From NCBI RefSeq assembly GCF_013128195.2, contig NZ_CP053452.2:2108001-2172000 (forward strand): 64,000 nucleotides of DNA. Direction: 5' to 3'. Source of the stretch: Frigoriglobus tundricola. GTDB lineage: Bacteria; Planctomycetota; Planctomycetia; Gemmatales; Gemmataceae. The notes under the pieces were generated by a model. It was not told where the DNA came from and ran no database searches. It saw nothing but the letters and a program-made list of their open reading frames with translations. Position numbers and translations under genes: made by a program. Shown here in pieces: positions 27,057-35,712 of this stretch (position 1 is its first letter; every line of letters begins with the position of its first letter).

Positions 27057-27112
27057 GCCCGTAACGCGTGCGGCCGGCGCTCACGTGAGCGCCGGCCGCA
27101 CGCGTTACGGGC
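27057..27112. terminator. 56-base perfect palindrome after flgE
   Basis: Positions 27057-27084 and 27085-27112 are exact reverse complements, centred on CAC|GTG. It follows flgE and precedes the end of the convergent anti-sigma gene, so it may end transcription from both sides. There is no T tract. A protein-binding palindrome is the alternative. Confidence 0.65.
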
Positions 27113-27157
27113 GTCGAGGCACGCGGAACCGACGGTGGGGCCCCGGCCGTCACCAGT

Positions 27158-27928
27158 TCAGGGCGCGGGCGGGGCCGACTCGCGGAGCAAGCGAACGAAG
27201 TCGTCGAGTTCCTGATCGTTCAGATCCGAGATCGCCCAGTACACCATCCCCGCCCGCTGCCAACTGCGGATGTGGAATCCCTGGCGATGGAGGGCCCCCA
27301 CGGGCCGCTCCTCGGTGCCCGCCGCCGGCCAGGTGAACACGTTGATGGCGTGCAGGCGCCGGTGGTAAACGAGAGCGGCGACCGGCCGATCGGTCAGGTA
27401 GTCCAGCCGGCCGCCGGTCAGCGCGTACCCGGCCGCTGACAGATCCACCACCTGGGGGGAGAAGTCCAGTTTTCCCAGGAACCACGGCTTCACGGTGTGC
27501 CGGTCGGAGGACGCCACGTCGGTCGCGTGATCGACCTGGAGGGCACGGATGTGCCCCACGACCACCCGGTCCGCGAGCCGGTCCTCGGCCGCGCGCCCGC
27601 CCGGTGCAGCACGGCCGCCGAGGTCACCGTGGCCAGGAGCACGATCCCGGCCGCGGTCGCGGCGAGGGTCCGGGCCAACCACCCGGCGCCGGGAGAAAGG
27701 CGCGGGCGCGGGACGAGCGGCCCCCGGCAATCGCGCCCGGAGGGCGTCCGGCGCGCGGTGGTAGAGCGGCGCCGAGGTGAGCGCGGCTCGCAGGAGCCGG
27801 AGCCCCTGGTCGCGCTCCGCGCACGTGGCGCACTCGGCCAGGTGGTGTTCGATCTGGAGGTGCCGGACCAGGTCCAGTTCCCCGTCGCTGTACGGGTGCA
27901 GCAGGTGTTGAACGTCGCGACAGTCCAC
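27158..27928 (-). CDS. Transmembrane anti-sigma factor (two compensating frameshifts)
   Basis: The N-terminus MDCRDVQHLLHPYSDGELD with HHLAECATCAER carries the zinc-dependent HxxxCxxC motif of ZAS-type anti-sigma factors. The C-terminal half (HTVKPWFLGKLDFSPQVVDL, LDYLTDRPVAALVYHRRLH) matches a known family of periplasmic anti-sigma sensors. The membrane helix WLARTLAATAAGIVLLATV is read only in another frame, between a CCC run at 27682-27684 and about 27585-27603, so two shifts must be corrected. GTG 27928 starts one base after the sigma stop. It should hold the sigma factor inactive until a signal arrives. Confidence 0.8.
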   Translation of the reverse strand: MDCRDVQHLLHPYSDGELDLVRHLQIEHHLAECATCAERDQGLRLLRAALTSAPLYHRAPDALRARLPGAARPAPAPFSRRRVVGPDPRRDRGRDRAPGHGDLGGRAAPGGRAAEDRLADRVVVGHIRALQVDHATDVASSDRHTVKPWFLGKLDFSPQVVDLSAAGYALTGGRLDYLTDRPVAALVYHRRLHAINVFTWPAAGTEERPVGALHRQGFHIRSWQRAGMVYWAISDLNDQELDDFVRLLRESAPPAP

Positions 27929-27929
27929 C

Positions 27930-28451
27930 TCAACCCTCCGCTTTCGGGCACGGGGCCAGCCGCACCTGGAGCTGCTTGCGGGCGCGCGACAACCGCGACA
28001 TGACCGTCCCGACGGGGGTCCCGGTCACGGTCGCGATCTCCTGGTAGCTCAGCCCCTCCAGCTCGCGGAGCACGATCACCTCCCGGAACTCCGGAACCAG
28101 TTCCTCGATCACCCGCCGGAGCAGCTCGGAGTCGGCCCTCCGGATGACGAGGCGCTCGGGGTTCAGGGCCTCGTCGCCGTGGTCGTGGGCCGCTTCGTTC
28201 AAGGACGCCGCCGCCCACGCCCGCCGCTTCTGGAGCCAGTCGTAAGCGGCGCGGCGGACCACGGCGAGCAGCCACGCGCGCCCGTCCCCGCCCCGGAAGG
28301 ACGCGAAGAACCTCGCCGCGCGCAGGAACGCCTCCTGCACCACGTCTTCCGCGGCGTGCTCGTCCCGGGTCAGCCACCGGGCCAGGTTGTAGGCGGCGTC
28401 GAGGTGGGGCAACGTGGCCCGCTCGAAGCGCCGCCGCTCGTCGAGATCCAA
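27930..28451 (-). CDS. ECF-type RNA polymerase sigma factor
   Basis: A 173-residue sigma-70 family protein with region 2 (LDAAYNLARWLTRDEHAAED, VVQEAFLRAARFF) and region 4 (EFREVIVLRELEGLSYQEIA, GTPVGTVMSRLSRARKQL). TTG 28451 is chosen because GAGAGGAG (28458-28465) lies six bases before it; a more upstream GTG would add 19 unlikely residues. The anti-sigma gene follows directly, as is usual. Its target may include the divergent phosphoesterase gene. It is not the flagellar sigma factor, which is encoded at 35713-36450. Confidence 0.92.
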   Translation of the reverse strand: MDLDERRRFERATLPHLDAAYNLARWLTRDEHAAEDVVQEAFLRAARFFASFRGGDGRAWLLAVVRRAAYDWLQKRRAWAAASLNEAAHDHGDEALNPERLVIRRADSELLRRVIEELVPEFREVIVLRELEGLSYQEIATVTGTPVGTVMSRLSRARKQLQVRLAPCPKAEG

Positions 28452-28531
28452 TCGCGTCTCCTCTCCCGGCCGCGCGGCGCCGGGATTTCGCACACGCCCC
28501 GCCCCCACTCTACCGGCCGAGCGGGAGGTTT

Positions 28532-28570
28532 ATTCCCCGATTTTCGGTTCCCGCCGCGCGGGGAATTTTT
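28532..28570. terminator. Hairpin with T run in the sigma/phosphoesterase divergent region
   Basis: ATTCCCCG (28532-28539) pairs with CGGGGAAT (28559-28566), followed by TTTT, the form of an intrinsic terminator on the plus strand. Because it lies upstream of the plus-strand gene it could act as a leader attenuator. On the minus strand GGAACC (28546-28551) resembles an ECF -35 box. Both readings are tentative. Confidence 0.3.
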
Positions 28571-28655
28571 CGGGCCGGGCTCCGGTCCAGCACCCCGAGG
28601 CCCGTGGGGGCAGAGCCCGCGGACCGCTCCGTTCCCAACATGCGAGGACCGAAAC

Positions 28656-29615
28656 ATGACGCCTCCCGTAAACACACAGCCGGACGCCGACGGGATCGAC
28701 CGCCGGGGCATGCTCCGCTGCATGGCGTGGGTCGGCACCGGGGTGATCTGGACGGTGAGCGGCGGGGTCGCCGCCTCACGCGCGTTCGGCGCCCCGGCCG
28801 CGCCCGACAAGAAAGCGACGTTCTCGTTCGTCCAGATCAGCGACAGCCACCTCGGCTTCGCCAAAGAGCCGAACAAGGACGTGGCCGCGACGCTCCGGAC
28901 CACGGTCGCCCGGATCAACGCCCTGCCCGAGCCGCCGGCGTTCGTCCTGCACACGGGGGACGTCACGCACCTGGCCAAGCCGGCGGAGTTCGACGCCGCG
29001 GCCGAGGTCCTCAAGGGCGTCAAAGCCGGCACGGTCCACTACGTTCCCGGCGAACACGACTTCGATGGCGACGGGAACAAGGAGTACCTCGAACGGTACG
29101 GCAAAGGGACACAGGGGCTGGGGTGGTACAGCTTCGATCACAAGGGGGTCCACTTCGTCGCGCTGGTGAACGTGGCCGATGCCAAATCGGGCAGCGGCGC
29201 CGGCGGCCTCGGAACGATCGGAGCGGACCAGCTCGCGTGGCTGAAGAAGGATCTGGCCGGGCTGAAGGACAGCGCCCCGGTGGTGGTGTTCGCGCACGTG
29301 CCGCTCTGGACCGTTCACGAGAAGTGGGGGTGGGGGACGCGGGACGCCGAGCAGGCGCTCGAACTGCTGAAGCGGTTCGGGTCCGTGACGGTGCTCAACG
29401 GGCACATCCACCAGGTGCTGCAAAAAGTTGAGGGCAAGGTGACGTTCCACACCGCCCGCTCGACGGCGTTCCCGCAGTCCGAGCCGGGTAAGGGCACGCC
29501 GGGACCGGTCCGGGATCTACCCGCCGGGAAGTTGAAGAGCGTCATCGGGCTGACGACCGTGTCTTACCTCGAAACGCCCGGTTCACTCGCCGTCGTGGAT
29601 TCCACCCTCGAGTAA
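28656..29615 (+). CDS. Calcineurin-like metallophosphoesterase, exported
   Basis: A 319-residue protein with an N-terminal DRRGMLRCMAWVGTGVIW, a Tat-like export signal. The metallophosphoesterase motifs are in order: DSH (63-65), GDVTH (101-105), GEHD (132-135, in place of the usual GNHD), H214 in FAHVPLW, and GHIH (249-252). These bind two metals and hydrolyse phosphoesters. GAGGAC lies just before ATG 28656. It is divergent from the ECF sigma gene and followed by a cytochrome gene, forming a small exported-protein cassette. The substrate is unknown. Confidence 0.9.
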   Translation: MTPPVNTQPDADGIDRRGMLRCMAWVGTGVIWTVSGGVAASRAFGAPAAPDKKATFSFVQISDSHLGFAKEPNKDVAATLRTTVARINALPEPPAFVLHTGDVTHLAKPAEFDAAAEVLKGVKAGTVHYVPGEHDFDGDGNKEYLERYGKGTQGLGWYSFDHKGVHFVALVNVADAKSGSGAGGLGTIGADQLAWLKKDLAGLKDSAPVVVFAHVPLWTVHEKWGWGTRDAEQALELLKRFGSVTVLNGHIHQVLQKVEGKVTFHTARSTAFPQSEPGKGTPGPVRDLPAGKLKSVIGLTTVSYLETPGSLAVVDSTLE

Positions 29616-29620
29616 GTCCC

Positions 29621-29651
29621 GCGCCGGCGGCGCCCCGGGCGCCGCCGGCGC
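29621..29651. terminator. GC-rich hairpin after the phosphoesterase gene
   Basis: GCGCCGGCGGCGCC (29621-29634) pairs perfectly with 29638-29651 around a three-base loop. It has no T tract and lies 35 bases before the cytochrome gene, so it may attenuate rather than stop transcription. Confidence 0.5.
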
Positions 29652-29685
29652 TCCCCTCCCATCGCTCACGAAGAGACCACGCCAA

Positions 29686-30546
29686 ATGAAATGGCAGATC
29701 GCAATACCCGTGCTGGTCACGGTCGCCCCGGTTACACGAGCGGGCGACGCGGCACCACCTCCGACACCCGAGCGCGACCTCGGAGCCGAAGTGCGGCGCG
29801 TTTTCGCAGCGAAATGTGCCGCGTGCCACGGCCCCGAACTCGCCAAGCCGAAGGGCCGGTTCGGGTACGTCCTCGATCTCAAGAGGGTCGCGAGCAACCC
29901 CGAGATGGTGGTCCCGTCACGGCCCGACGAGTCGGAACTGTGGGTGCTGATCGGCCGGAACGAGATGCCGCCGCCGGATTCTCCCCACGGCCCGCTCTCA
30001 GTGGGGGAGAAAGAAACCGTTCGGGCCTGGATCGCCGCCGGGAGCCCGGACGCTCAAGTACCGAGCGCGGCAAATTCGGACGCGCCCGAACCTTCGCCTC
30101 CGAGAGTACGGGCACCCGATCGCGCGATCCGCTGGTTCGGCAGGTTCCACCTGCTGGCCCTGCACTTTCCGATCGCGCTTATGATCGCGGCCGGCGTTGG
30201 TGAACTCGTTTCGGTGTGGCGCGGGTCGCGTGGCCCGTCTCCGGCGGTTCAGTTCTGCGTGCTCCTGGCCGCTCTCGCCGTGATCCCGACGGTGATTCTC
30301 GGCTGGCTTCACGCCGCAGCCGGGAGCGGAGCCGGGTCGCCGCCGCTGCTGACGGCCCACCGATGGGTCGGGACGATTGCCGGCATCTGGGTCGTGGGAA
30401 CGGCCTGCGGGGCCGCCCGCGACGTGCGCGGTGGGCGGCGGAGCCGCGGCGTTCGCGTGGCTCTGGCGATCGGAACCGTGCTCGTTGTCGGCACCGCCCA
30501 CTTCGGCGGGCTGATGGCCCACGGCCGCGACTACTTCGACTGGTAG
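29686..30546 (+). CDS. Membrane-bound c-type cytochrome with DUF2231-like domain
   Basis: A 286-residue protein with a signal peptide, a heme site CAACHGPELAKPKGRFG (CxxCH, about residue 45) as in the planctomycete cytochrome C domain, and a linker, then four hydrophobic helices beginning FHLLALHFPIALMIAAGVGE. The HFPIAL motif is typical of DUF2231. It probably passes electrons at the membrane. It follows the phosphoesterase gene and ends 105 bases before the next. Signals for regulation are not visible. Confidence 0.85.
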   Translation: MKWQIAIPVLVTVAPVTRAGDAAPPPTPERDLGAEVRRVFAAKCAACHGPELAKPKGRFGYVLDLKRVASNPEMVVPSRPDESELWVLIGRNEMPPPDSPHGPLSVGEKETVRAWIAAGSPDAQVPSAANSDAPEPSPPRVRAPDRAIRWFGRFHLLALHFPIALMIAAGVGELVSVWRGSRGPSPAVQFCVLLAALAVIPTVILGWLHAAAGSGAGSPPLLTAHRWVGTIAGIWVVGTACGAARDVRGGRRSRGVRVALAIGTVLVVGTAHFGGLMAHGRDYFDW

Positions 30547-30651
30547 CCCCGGCGAGTCGCTGTCGGGGTCGCTCCAAATAACACCAGATCGATTGCCCCT
30601 TATGTACACGAGTGCGTAGTCCGGATACCCAGGGCCAACGGCAATACCCTC

Positions 30652-31305
30652 GTGACGACCAAAGGGCCGCAACAACTCGGGCTCGCCTTGACACCTAAGT
30701 TACCGCCGACTATTGACTCGTCCTCGAAACTCTCAAACTTCTCGCACGAGATTCTGATGATATTTTCAGCAATCTCAACCCTGACGGGGATCGTCAGCGC
30801 CGCTGCCGTTCTGGCGTCTCTGCTGTTGGTCCGGCGTCAGCTGCAAGAGTCCCATGTGTACCAGCAGGCACTGATCCAGCAGGGCCGTGCCAGCCGATCG
30901 GCCGATATCGCGATGCGGCTCATGAGCCCGGACTTCGCCGAGGCGTACCACAGTTGCATGTGCGGCGACACGGACGTCACCCCGACCCAACTGGTCCAAT
31001 TCATCGGCTACTGCCGCGCGGTTTTTCTGGTGGCCGAGGACTCGTACCTCCAGCACCGGGACGGTCTGCTCGACGAACCGGGGTTCAACAGCTTCGGGCG
31101 GTCGTTGCGCAGCCTTTTCGAATCGCCCGGGATGAAAGCCGCCTGGGCCATTCTGCGTGAGCGGTACGATTCGGAGTTCGCGACGTACATGGACAGTGTC
31201 GTCAATGAAGCCCGCCACCGGCCCATTGTCATTCAACACGCACTGTGGAAAGCCACGGTTTCCAATATCAACGGGCCGACCTGTGAGGCACGCGAGGCCG
31301 CCTGA
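30652..31305 (+). CDS. Uncharacterised membrane protein
   Basis: About 217 residues from GTG 30652; an ATG near 30757 is an alternative start and would begin at the membrane helix (MIFSAISTLTGIVSAAAVLA). The helix is followed by a cytoplasmic helical region with LLVRRQLQESHVYQQALIQQ and FGRSLRSLFESPGMKAAWAI. No catalytic motif is visible. The layout resembles small membrane-anchored helical proteins of unknown function. It is convergent with the minus-strand flagellar genes and is probably not part of them. Confidence 0.6.
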   Translation: MTTKGPQQLGLALTPKLPPTIDSSSKLSNFSHEILMIFSAISTLTGIVSAAAVLASLLLVRRQLQESHVYQQALIQQGRASRSADIAMRLMSPDFAEAYHSCMCGDTDVTPTQLVQFIGYCRAVFLVAEDSYLQHRDGLLDEPGFNSFGRSLRSLFESPGMKAAWAILRERYDSEFATYMDSVVNEARHRPIVIQHALWKATVSNINGPTCEAREAA

Positions 31306-31400
31306 TCTCGCCCGTTTCGCTCCGGCGCCACCGAGATGACAGGGCACGAACCCAAACGGTGTCCGGGTCCGTTGAGAAGTGCACGCTGCCGACCATCAAC

Positions 31401-31788
31401 TCAGGGCGCGGCCGCGTCCAGGGCGTCTTCAAACGGTTCCGAGAGAAGAACGATCGATCGCAGGCCGGTCGCGTCGGTGGTGACGGCGACCTGGTGCCCG
31501 TCCACACGGACCAAGTGGACCGCGCACCGCCGGTCGAGCGCAAGAGACCCTTCGTGATGGAGGCGGCCGGCGCCGCCCTTCGGGCTGGTCGGCCGGGCCG
31601 CGCGCCGGGCGACCCACATCACGCCGCCGCAACTCACGAGCAGTGCCGCCGTCAGCCCGACGAGGCGCAGCACCAGCCCGGCCGTGTCCGGCGGCTGCGG
31701 CGCCGCCGGGGGTGTACTCCAGGTCGGCGGCGGCAACCGGGGCCGCGGCCGCCAGACCGAGCGCGAGGGCCAGCACGAATCGGGTCAC
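31401..31788 (-). CDS. FliO-like membrane protein (one frameshift)
   Basis: The start MTRFVLALALGLAAAAPVAA is a signal peptide at ATG 31788, whose ATG overlaps the fliN stop (GTGA). A G5 run (31708-31712) needs one more base; the frame then continues as PAAPQPPDTAGLVLRLVGLT, a membrane helix, and ends with HHEGSLALDRRCAVHLVRVD and QVAVTTDATGLRSIVLL, which follow the FliO pattern. FliO helps assemble FliP into the export gate. Another FliO-like gene lies next to fliP at 42179-42832, so this is a second member. Confidence 0.6.
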
Positions 31789-32147
31789 ACGTCCGCCTTC
31801 CCCGTTCGGGGCGGGAGCAGGTTCTTGATGCGGATCGCGAAGTGGTCGTCGATCACGATCACCTCGCCGGTCGCGAACGGGACGCCGCGAACGGTCAGTT
31901 CGACCGGCGCGCTGATGTCCTCTTCGAGTTCCACCACCGCACCGGGGCCGAGCCGCAGGATCGCGGCGATCGGCAGCGTCGCGTGGCCGAGCCGCGCGGT
32001 GATCGTGATGGGCACGTCGCGCAGCGAGTCGAGGGGCGTACCGCCGGACGGGCTCCCGCGCGGGTCGAGCGCGGGGAACGCGGGGCGCCGGGCCTCGACC
32101 GGTGGCAGATCGGCTGTCGGCGCTTCGGTCGGTGCGGTGTCGGGCAT
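31785..32147 (-). CDS. fliN: FliN, flagellar C-ring protein
   Basis: A 120-residue protein. After a Pro-rich start comes the SpoA/FliN domain: DVPITITARLGHATLPIAAI, LRLGPGAVVELEEDISAPVE and VIVIDDHFAIRIKNLLPP. FliN forms the base of the C ring with FliM and controls rotation direction and export. The domain is complete. Its stop overlaps the start of the FliO-like gene. fliM lies 95 bases upstream. Confidence 0.93.
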   Translation of the reverse strand: MPDTAPTEAPTADLPPVEARRPAFPALDPRGSPSGGTPLDSLRDVPITITARLGHATLPIAAILRLGPGAVVELEEDISAPVELTVRGVPFATGEVIVIDDHFAIRIKNLLPPRTGKADV

Positions 32148-32241
32148 GGGGTATCTCGTTGGCGCGGTCTTCGGTTGGGAAAAAAGGAACTCACCGCAGC
32201 GGCCCGACTTCCGTTCCGAACTCCGCGTTCCACAGTTCGCC

Positions 32242-33104
32242 TCAGTCCTCGTCGGCCGGGGCGTCGATCAGGACCGCGGCGCGCTCGCCGACGGTGCCCG
32301 GCCAGACCCGGAACTTCCGTGCCCCGGACAGCAGCCCGTCGAGCGGCTGATCGACCTTCTGGCGGAGGACGACCACGTCCCCCGCGCAGCTCGCTCACGT
32401 CGTGCATGGTCAGGTCCGCGGTCCCCAGGAGGACGGTGAGGTCCACGACCATCTCGCGCACCAGCGCCTCAATGTGCGCCGCCGGGCGCGGGCGGCGGGG
32501 GGCCGCCGTCCGGGTCTCGGCGGCGGCCAGCCGCGTCCCGAGCCCGGTCCGCGGCAGCAGAACATATATGGGATTTTCGCCGAACGGCGTGGTCACGTCG
32601 AGCGTGGCGAACAGGATCAGGTCCGCCGGGCCGCCGGCCCAGGCGAGCCGGGGCGGGGCCGCCGCCCCGGGCACCAGTTGCGGCGGCCCCGCCGCCGGCC
32701 AGGAGCGCTCGAGCGGATCGAGGAACAGTTCGCGCACGAGGTACCCGATGAGCGACAGCTCCAGTTCGGTCGCTTCGCGGTCGGCGGGGAGCGCGGCCGG
32801 CGTTTCGCCGACGAGGCCGGCGAGCAGCGAGAGGAGCATCGGGCGGCGGAAGATCAGAAGGGCCGTGCCGTCCGCCGGGTCGGCGGTGGTGAGCGGAACC
32901 GCGACCGCGTCCTCGGGGAGGGCGGAGAGGCCGGCGGCGGCGCCGACGACCTCAACACTCGCCGACGGCCAACGTGACCGGGTACGGGAGCAGGCGGGCC
33001 GCCGGGCCGGCGGCCCGCCGGCACCCGGCCGAGAGCCAGCCGGTGGCTTGCCGCCCGAGTTCGCCCGGCGGCGGTTTGCGGAAATCGAATGCGGCACCCG
33101 TCAT
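32242..33104 (-). CDS. fliM: FliM, flagellar switch protein, short and divergent (two frameshifts)
   Basis: ATG 33104 overlaps the fliL stop (ATGA). The N-terminus reads MTGAAFDFRKPPPGELGRQA; near 32950-32965 the frame must shift to continue SVEVVGAAAGLSALPEDAVA and LELSLIGYLVRELFLDPLER. A C5 run (32379-32383) has one base too many; without it the end is DVVVLRQKVDQPLDGLLSG and LIDAPADED. Corrected length is about 287 residues, shorter than the usual 320-340. The SpoA-like end is kept; the N-terminal CheY-binding part is not recognised. Confidence 0.75.
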
Positions 33105-33610
33105 TGTACGACGTATTCCTCAAACAGAACGGACTTCAGGCGGCTGTTCCCGTCGGGATACAGCACCTCTTCCATGCGTTCCAGCAGTTCCCGCTGCGTC
33201 CGGGTGACCCCGACCGAGCCGCTCACGTCCTTCACGGACTTGCCGGCCAGGTGCGCGATCATCGTGCTCTTTACCGCGGCCTTCTTCTTGGTCAGCAGGT
33301 CGGTGACCTCTTTTTCGGCCTCCGCCTCGGCCAGCACGGCCAGCTTCACACGAAGATACCGTTGGAGCCGCTCTTCAGACAAGTTCACCGTGATTTCCCC
33401 GAACGGGACGATCGCCGTCTTCGCGTCCTTCTTGTCTTTTGCCTTGTCTTCCTTGGGTTTGGCGAGCATCCCCTGGACGTTCACGACCATCGGGAAGGCG
33501 GCGCCGGCGCCGGAAAATACGAGACACACCGCCAGCAGAACCACTTTACGGCCTTTCTTACGCGGTGCGGCGTCGGCGGGCGCGGCGGCGGGGGCGGGGG
33601 CGGCAGCCAT
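33101..33610 (-). CDS. fliL: FliL, stator-associated membrane protein
   Basis: A 169-residue protein from ATG 33610, preceded by GGAG. A Lys-rich cytoplasmic start precedes one membrane helix (KVVLLAVCLVFSGAGAAFPM), then a periplasmic domain with TAIVPFGEITVNLSEERLQR and YLRVKLAVLAEAEAEKEVTD, typical of FliL. It surrounds the stator and is linked to torque. An upstream start (33673) would add 21 residues without family likeness. Confidence 0.92.
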   Translation of the reverse strand: MAAAPAPAAAPADAAPRKKGRKVVLLAVCLVFSGAGAAFPMVVNVQGMLAKPKEDKAKDKKDAKTAIVPFGEITVNLSEERLQRYLRVKLAVLAEAEAEKEVTDLLTKKKAAVKSTMIAHLAGKSVKDVSGSVGVTRTQRELLERMEEVLYPDGNSRLKSVLFEEYVVQ

Positions 33611-33679
33611 TATGCGGTCTCCGGAAAAAGCGTGGGCTCGTGGACCGCCCGCTGTGCGTGCGGGCGGGGTCACCGAACC

Positions 33680-34489
33680 CTACTTCACTTTCCCGGCGGC
33701 CGCATCCGGCACAGCCGCTCCGCTCACCGGTTGGACGCAGCTCGCGGCCCCGGCTGTGGCCGCGAGCTGAGATTTCGTGCCGGACGAAATGACGCCCGGG
33801 ATCGGCCGGCCCAGCAGCGCGAGTGCGACCTCCTGTGAGACCCACCTCTGAAACAGGGCCGGCGAGTCCAGCGCGAGGTCGGCGGCGAGCCCGTCGTCGC
33901 TCTCGACGACGTAGTTCCGCGCGATGAACGGCGGCCGCGTGTGCGGGCGCTGGCGGTAGAACCGGCGGCACCGCTCCGCGACGGCGGCGTCGGTCGTGTC
34001 CCACAACCCGTCCACCGACGCGACCACCTTCGCCTCCTGCGGGCCGACCGCCTGGACGACGAGGCCGATCCGCGGGCGCGGGAACGGCGAGTAGTGGGTG
34101 ATAATAATGTGGACGATGACGTCCGCGCTCGTGTGCCGGGCGAGGTCGAGCATCGCGGCCTCGTCGAACCGGCCGCCGCGGTGGATCTGGAGGGCCAGGA
34201 GCGCCTTGTCGTCGGGCGCCGCGACCACCTCGAACCGGCCCAGCCGCTGGAGCTCGGAGGTGAACGCGGCCCGCACCTCGTCGCCGGCCCGCGTGTACTG
34301 GGACTCGTTCAGGACCGGGAGCACCAGCACCCGGTCCACCCGGTCCCACTCCCAGCCGTCGAGGTGGTACTGGCTGAACGTCGGCGGTTCGGGCTTCTTG
34401 TTCGAGATCTTCTTGGTGCCGCTGAGGAACGCGCACCCGGCCGCCGCCAGGGCGGCGGCCAGGGCCGCGACGGCGAAGCGCCTCATCAC
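33680..34489 (-). CDS. Lipoprotein, CsgG/FlgT-like fold, in flagellar operon
   Basis: A 269-residue protein with lipobox AAAGC (Cys19). The core (RVDRVLVLPVLNESQYTRAG, FTSELQRLGRFEVVAAPDDK, DVIVHIIITHYSPFPRPRIG) resembles the CsgG/FlgT-type periplasmic fold found in curli pores and flagellar basal parts. It overlaps the upstream lipoprotein gene (ATGA) and precedes fliL, so a flagellar or outer-membrane basal-body role is plausible. It could stand in for an outer-membrane ring component, but this is inference. Confidence 0.7.
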   Translation of the reverse strand: MMRRFAVAALAAALAAAGCAFLSGTKKISNKKPEPPTFSQYHLDGWEWDRVDRVLVLPVLNESQYTRAGDEVRAAFTSELQRLGRFEVVAAPDDKALLALQIHRGGRFDEAAMLDLARHTSADVIVHIIITHYSPFPRPRIGLVVQAVGPQEAKVVASVDGLWDTTDAAVAERCRRFYRQRPHTRPPFIARNYVVESDDGLAADLALDSPALFQRWVSQEVALALLGRPIPGVISSGTKSQLAATAGAASCVQPVSGAAVPDAAAGKVK

Positions 34490-35306
34490 TTGCCCCCCAG
34501 CGGCGCGCGCCGTTCCAGCACCTTGATCGCGGCGTTGAGGAACCGGATCTCGTCGTCCTCCAGGTCCGCGATCTTGTTCTGGAGGGCGGTCACCTGGGCC
34601 TCAAGGATGGCGCGGGTCCGCGCGGCCTGAGCGTTCACCGTATCGAGTTCGCGGGCGGCCTCGTTCAGCGCCTGCTCGCGCCCGGTGCCCTGGGTCTCGA
34701 GCTCCTTGATGCGGGCGCTGAGGGTGCGGTTCTGCTCCATCGCGGAGTCGAGGTTGCGGGTGAGATCTTGCAACCGCTCGGCGGGCGTCTCGTACGGGCC
34801 GAGGCCCCAGCGCCCCCCGCTCACGCTCGGCGCGATGCGCAGGTGCGGGTCGCCGGCGGCGTACCCGGACGGGTTGACCGGCGGCATCATCATTGGCGGC
34901 TGGCCGTTCGGAGCGCCTGCCCCCGTCCCGCTCGCCGGCACGCCCCGCGGCTGTCCGTCCGAGCGGCCCCCGCGCCTGCGGGTTCGACGGCGTGCCGACC
35001 GGTGTGCCCACCGGAGCGGACCCGCTCGCCGCGACGATCAGGCCGCCGCCGATGCCCTCCGACGAGGCGGTGTCACCGGGCAGTGGGCGCCGGAGGAGGC
35101 AGTTGCGTGGGCGCGACCGGCGCCGGGCCGGTCGGGGCCGGCGCCCCCAGCCCCGGGCCGGGTTGCACCGGATCGGCGCGGGTCGGCCCGACGGGCGCGG
35201 GGGCGGCCACGCGGTCGGCGCGTGCCCCACGCAACGTCTCGCACCCGGTCGCCAAAACGGCGACGAGCAGGCACAAGTACGATCCGGCTCGCGTACGCAC
35301 GTCCAC
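34486..35306 (-). CDS. Coiled-coil lipoprotein in flagellar operon (two frameshifts)
   Basis: GTG 35306 has an AAGGAGG box close by and starts VDVRTRAGSYLCLLVAVLAT with lipobox ATGC. A Pro/Ala-rich region follows. One extra base in the GGG at 35078-35080 and one in the C5 run 34967-34971 must be removed; then the chain continues through DTASSEGIGGGLIVAASGSA and MMMPPVNPSGYAAGDPHLRI into a coiled coil (LTRNLDSAMEQNRTLSARIK). Corrected length is about 273 residues. It is probably outer-membrane anchored and unique to this cluster type. Confidence 0.65.
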
Positions 35307-35434
35307 CGCCCCCTCCTTGGGACTGTTTTTTTGGGCGAACCGTCTGTGACAGACAAGCGGAACCGCCCGCGACAGCACCCGGGCTCCCCCGAGCCCGTCG
35401 CCCCCGTACCCGGTGAACCGGGTACGGGATGCCG

Positions 35435-35641
35435 TCAGTAATCGCAGCGGATGCAGATCCGCTCGCCGCAGGTGCAAACGATCTGAATCGTCTGAATCGC
35501 GTCGCCGTTTCGGACCACCTCGATCTTCGGCGCCGGCTCGTCGGGCGCCCGAACCGGGCCGACCCGGACGGCCTCGCCGGACACCCGCACGCGGGCCCCC
35601 GAAACGACCAAGCTCCCGGCCCCCGACAGTCCGTCGTCCAT
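35435..35641 (-). CDS. Small Cys-containing protein before fliA
   Basis: A 68-residue protein from ATG 35641, ending in VCTCGERICIRCDY, a CxC plus CxxC arrangement that could bind zinc. The first part is beta-like (GSLVVSGARVRVSGEAVRVG). It stands between fliA and the lipoprotein genes on the same strand, so it may serve flagellar assembly or regulation. No family was recognised. Confidence 0.5.
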   Translation of the reverse strand: MDDGLSGAGSLVVSGARVRVSGEAVRVGPVRAPDEPAPKIEVVRNGDAIQTIQIVCTCGERICIRCDY

Positions 35642-35712
35642 GGCCCCGCTCCTCACCGCGCCCGGCGCGTCACGTATAATTTCGCGGACCTATACCGTCT
35701 CCACCGGCCGTG

